The position numbers and the translations under genes are program-made. Positions 7,143 to 7,771 of a DNA stretch of 7,771 nucleotides are shown one piece after another. The notes below the pieces were generated by a model that made no database searches, was not told the DNA's origin, and saw only the letters and a program-made list of their open reading frames with translations. The DNA comes from Natronohydrobacter sp. (lineage in GTDB: Bacteria; Pseudomonadota; Alphaproteobacteria; Rhodobacterales; Rhodobacteraceae): contig SKGU01000337.1 in the NCBI GenBank assembly GCA_007117255.1, positions 1 to 7,771 of the forward strand, in the 5' to 3' direction. Within the stretch, counting starts at the first letter, position 1. Each line of letters opens with the position of its first letter.

Positions 7143-7771
7143 TCAGCCTTTCTGCGCGGTTTTGCCGTCATATGAGATGGCAAGATCAGCATTGTGGGAC
7201 AGGATAAAACCGATGGAGCGGCGAGATTCTTCAAGCAGATGGGCTGCCAGCCCCCCTGCCCGTGCAACCAGCGGCACGGCCTTCAAAGCATCTACCGGCC
7301 AGCCCGCGTCGAGGATGACAGCCGGTATGGCGCCCGAAACATTGATTGGAAGCGGACGATTGATGATGCCGGGCGCATGTTCGCCAAGCAGTCGCAAGAT
7401 GCCGACATAGCGACTGGACACATCGTGCTCGTCGGCAATGGCAAGCAGCCGATGCGCACGCGGATCGCCGCCCGAATGCTGAGGATGCCCCAACCCCGGC
7501 ACTTTCTTGCGACGGGCTTTCAAATCCTCAAGGCTGGCTATGACCGCCGCTTCATCATCGCCACCATTTGCATCTGCGGCGAGACGGATTTCTTCCAGAT
7601 AGCGGCCTGCAACCTCGGTCGAACCGGCAACAACAGTCCCCATCCCCAGCAGACCTGCGGACATAGCACCTTGCCATGCCTCTGGCGCAGCGGCCAGCGT
7701 CATGCGTGCGGCCTGAACTGACGGCACAAGCCCATGCTCTGCAATCGCAACAAGGCAGGCATCCAGTATAG
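7143..7771 (-). CDS. Citrate-synthase-fold protein, citryl-CoA-lyase-like (5' end outside window)
   Basis: This is the C-terminal 208 or so residues of a protein with the citrate synthase / citryl-CoA lyase fold. The frame is open to the window edge, so the true start lies to the right; the GTG at 7727 is internal, because clear family sequence (LVAIAEHGLVPSVQAARM) precedes and spans it. Recognisable parts are AEHG with His at 7734-7736 (equivalent to E. coli citrate synthase His229), GTVVAGSTEVAGRYLEEI, and GLGHPQHSGGDPRAHRLL with His at 7485-7487 (equivalent to His305). PINVSGAIPAVILDAGWP and LVARAGGLAAHLLEE follow. By hand alignment the catalytic His264 position is Val (7629-7631) and the catalytic Asp362 position is Ser (7335-7337). 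Loss of the His is also seen in the citryl-CoA lyase module of ATP-citrate lyase, so cleavage rather than synthesis of a citryl-CoA-like thioester is the better guess. It sits 4 bases before the CoA transferase gene, which could make its CoA-thioester substrate. Confidence 0.85.
   Translation of the reverse strand, partial: ILDACLVAIAEHGLVPSVQAARMTLAAAPEAWQGAMSAGLLGMGTVVAGSTEVAGRYLEEIRLAADANGGDDEAAVIASLEDLKARRKKVPGLGHPQHSGGDPRAHRLLAIADEHDVSSRYVGILRLLGEHAPGIINRPLPINVSGAIPAVILDAGWPVDALKAVPLVARAGGLAAHLLEESRRSIGFILSHNADLAISYDGKTAQKG
7147..7152 (-). promoter_or_regulatory. Ribosome binding site of the CoA transferase gene
   Basis: GAAAGG on the minus strand, 8 bases before the ATG at 7138, lies inside the last codons of the upstream gene. 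It decides for the 381-residue protein over a longer in-frame start at 7267 that would run deep into the upstream gene. Confidence 0.5.

Noticed and set aside
1..7771. CRISPR arrays, tRNA or rRNA genes, insertion sequences, attachment sites
   Set aside because: No regularly spaced repeats, transposase-like proteins or RNA-gene-like segments were seen in reading both strands by eye.

Overview
This is a GC-rich, gene-dense window. Its gene families (TRAP transporter, class III CoA transferase, citrate-synthase-fold lyase-like protein) and codon use suggest an alphaproteobacterium, most likely a Rhodobacterales/Roseobacter-type organism. That placement comes from the style of the genes; no rRNA or other marker gene is present to prove it.

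Left part (1-1903, + strand): the 3' end of an FtsX/MacB-type ABC transporter permease, followed directly by a membrane-anchored HlyD/MacA-type periplasmic adaptor. Together they look like the end of an ABC efflux operon whose ATPase and permease start would lie left of the window.

Middle (1904-2439): about 540 bases between two converging operons. No gene is convincing here. There is one clean 7-bp inverted repeat, and a minus-strand frame that stays open for about 120 codons except for one stop, possibly a decayed gene.

Right part (2440-7771, - strand, read right to left): one tightly packed operon of at least six genes that enters from outside the window. In transcription order they are a citrate-synthase-fold (citryl-CoA-lyase-like) protein (5' end missing), a CaiB/BaiF CoA transferase, a complete three-gene TRAP transporter (solute-binding protein, small membrane subunit, large membrane subunit) and an NAD(P)H-dependent FMN reductase. 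Gaps are 4, 51, 8, -14 and 13 bases, so the genes are almost certainly co-transcribed. The inferred logic is that an organic acid is captured in the periplasm and imported by the TRAP system, loaded with CoA by the CaiB-family enzyme, and possibly cleaved as a CoA thioester by the citrate-synthase-fold protein. The substrate is unknown.

The most interesting points are two departures from family consensus. The citrate-synthase-fold protein keeps two of the usual active-site histidines but has Val and Ser where citrate synthases have the third His and the catalytic Asp. The TRAP binding protein has Ser where most TRAP binding proteins carry a carboxylate-binding Arg. No RNA genes, CRISPR arrays, insertion sequences or convincing intrinsic terminators were seen.
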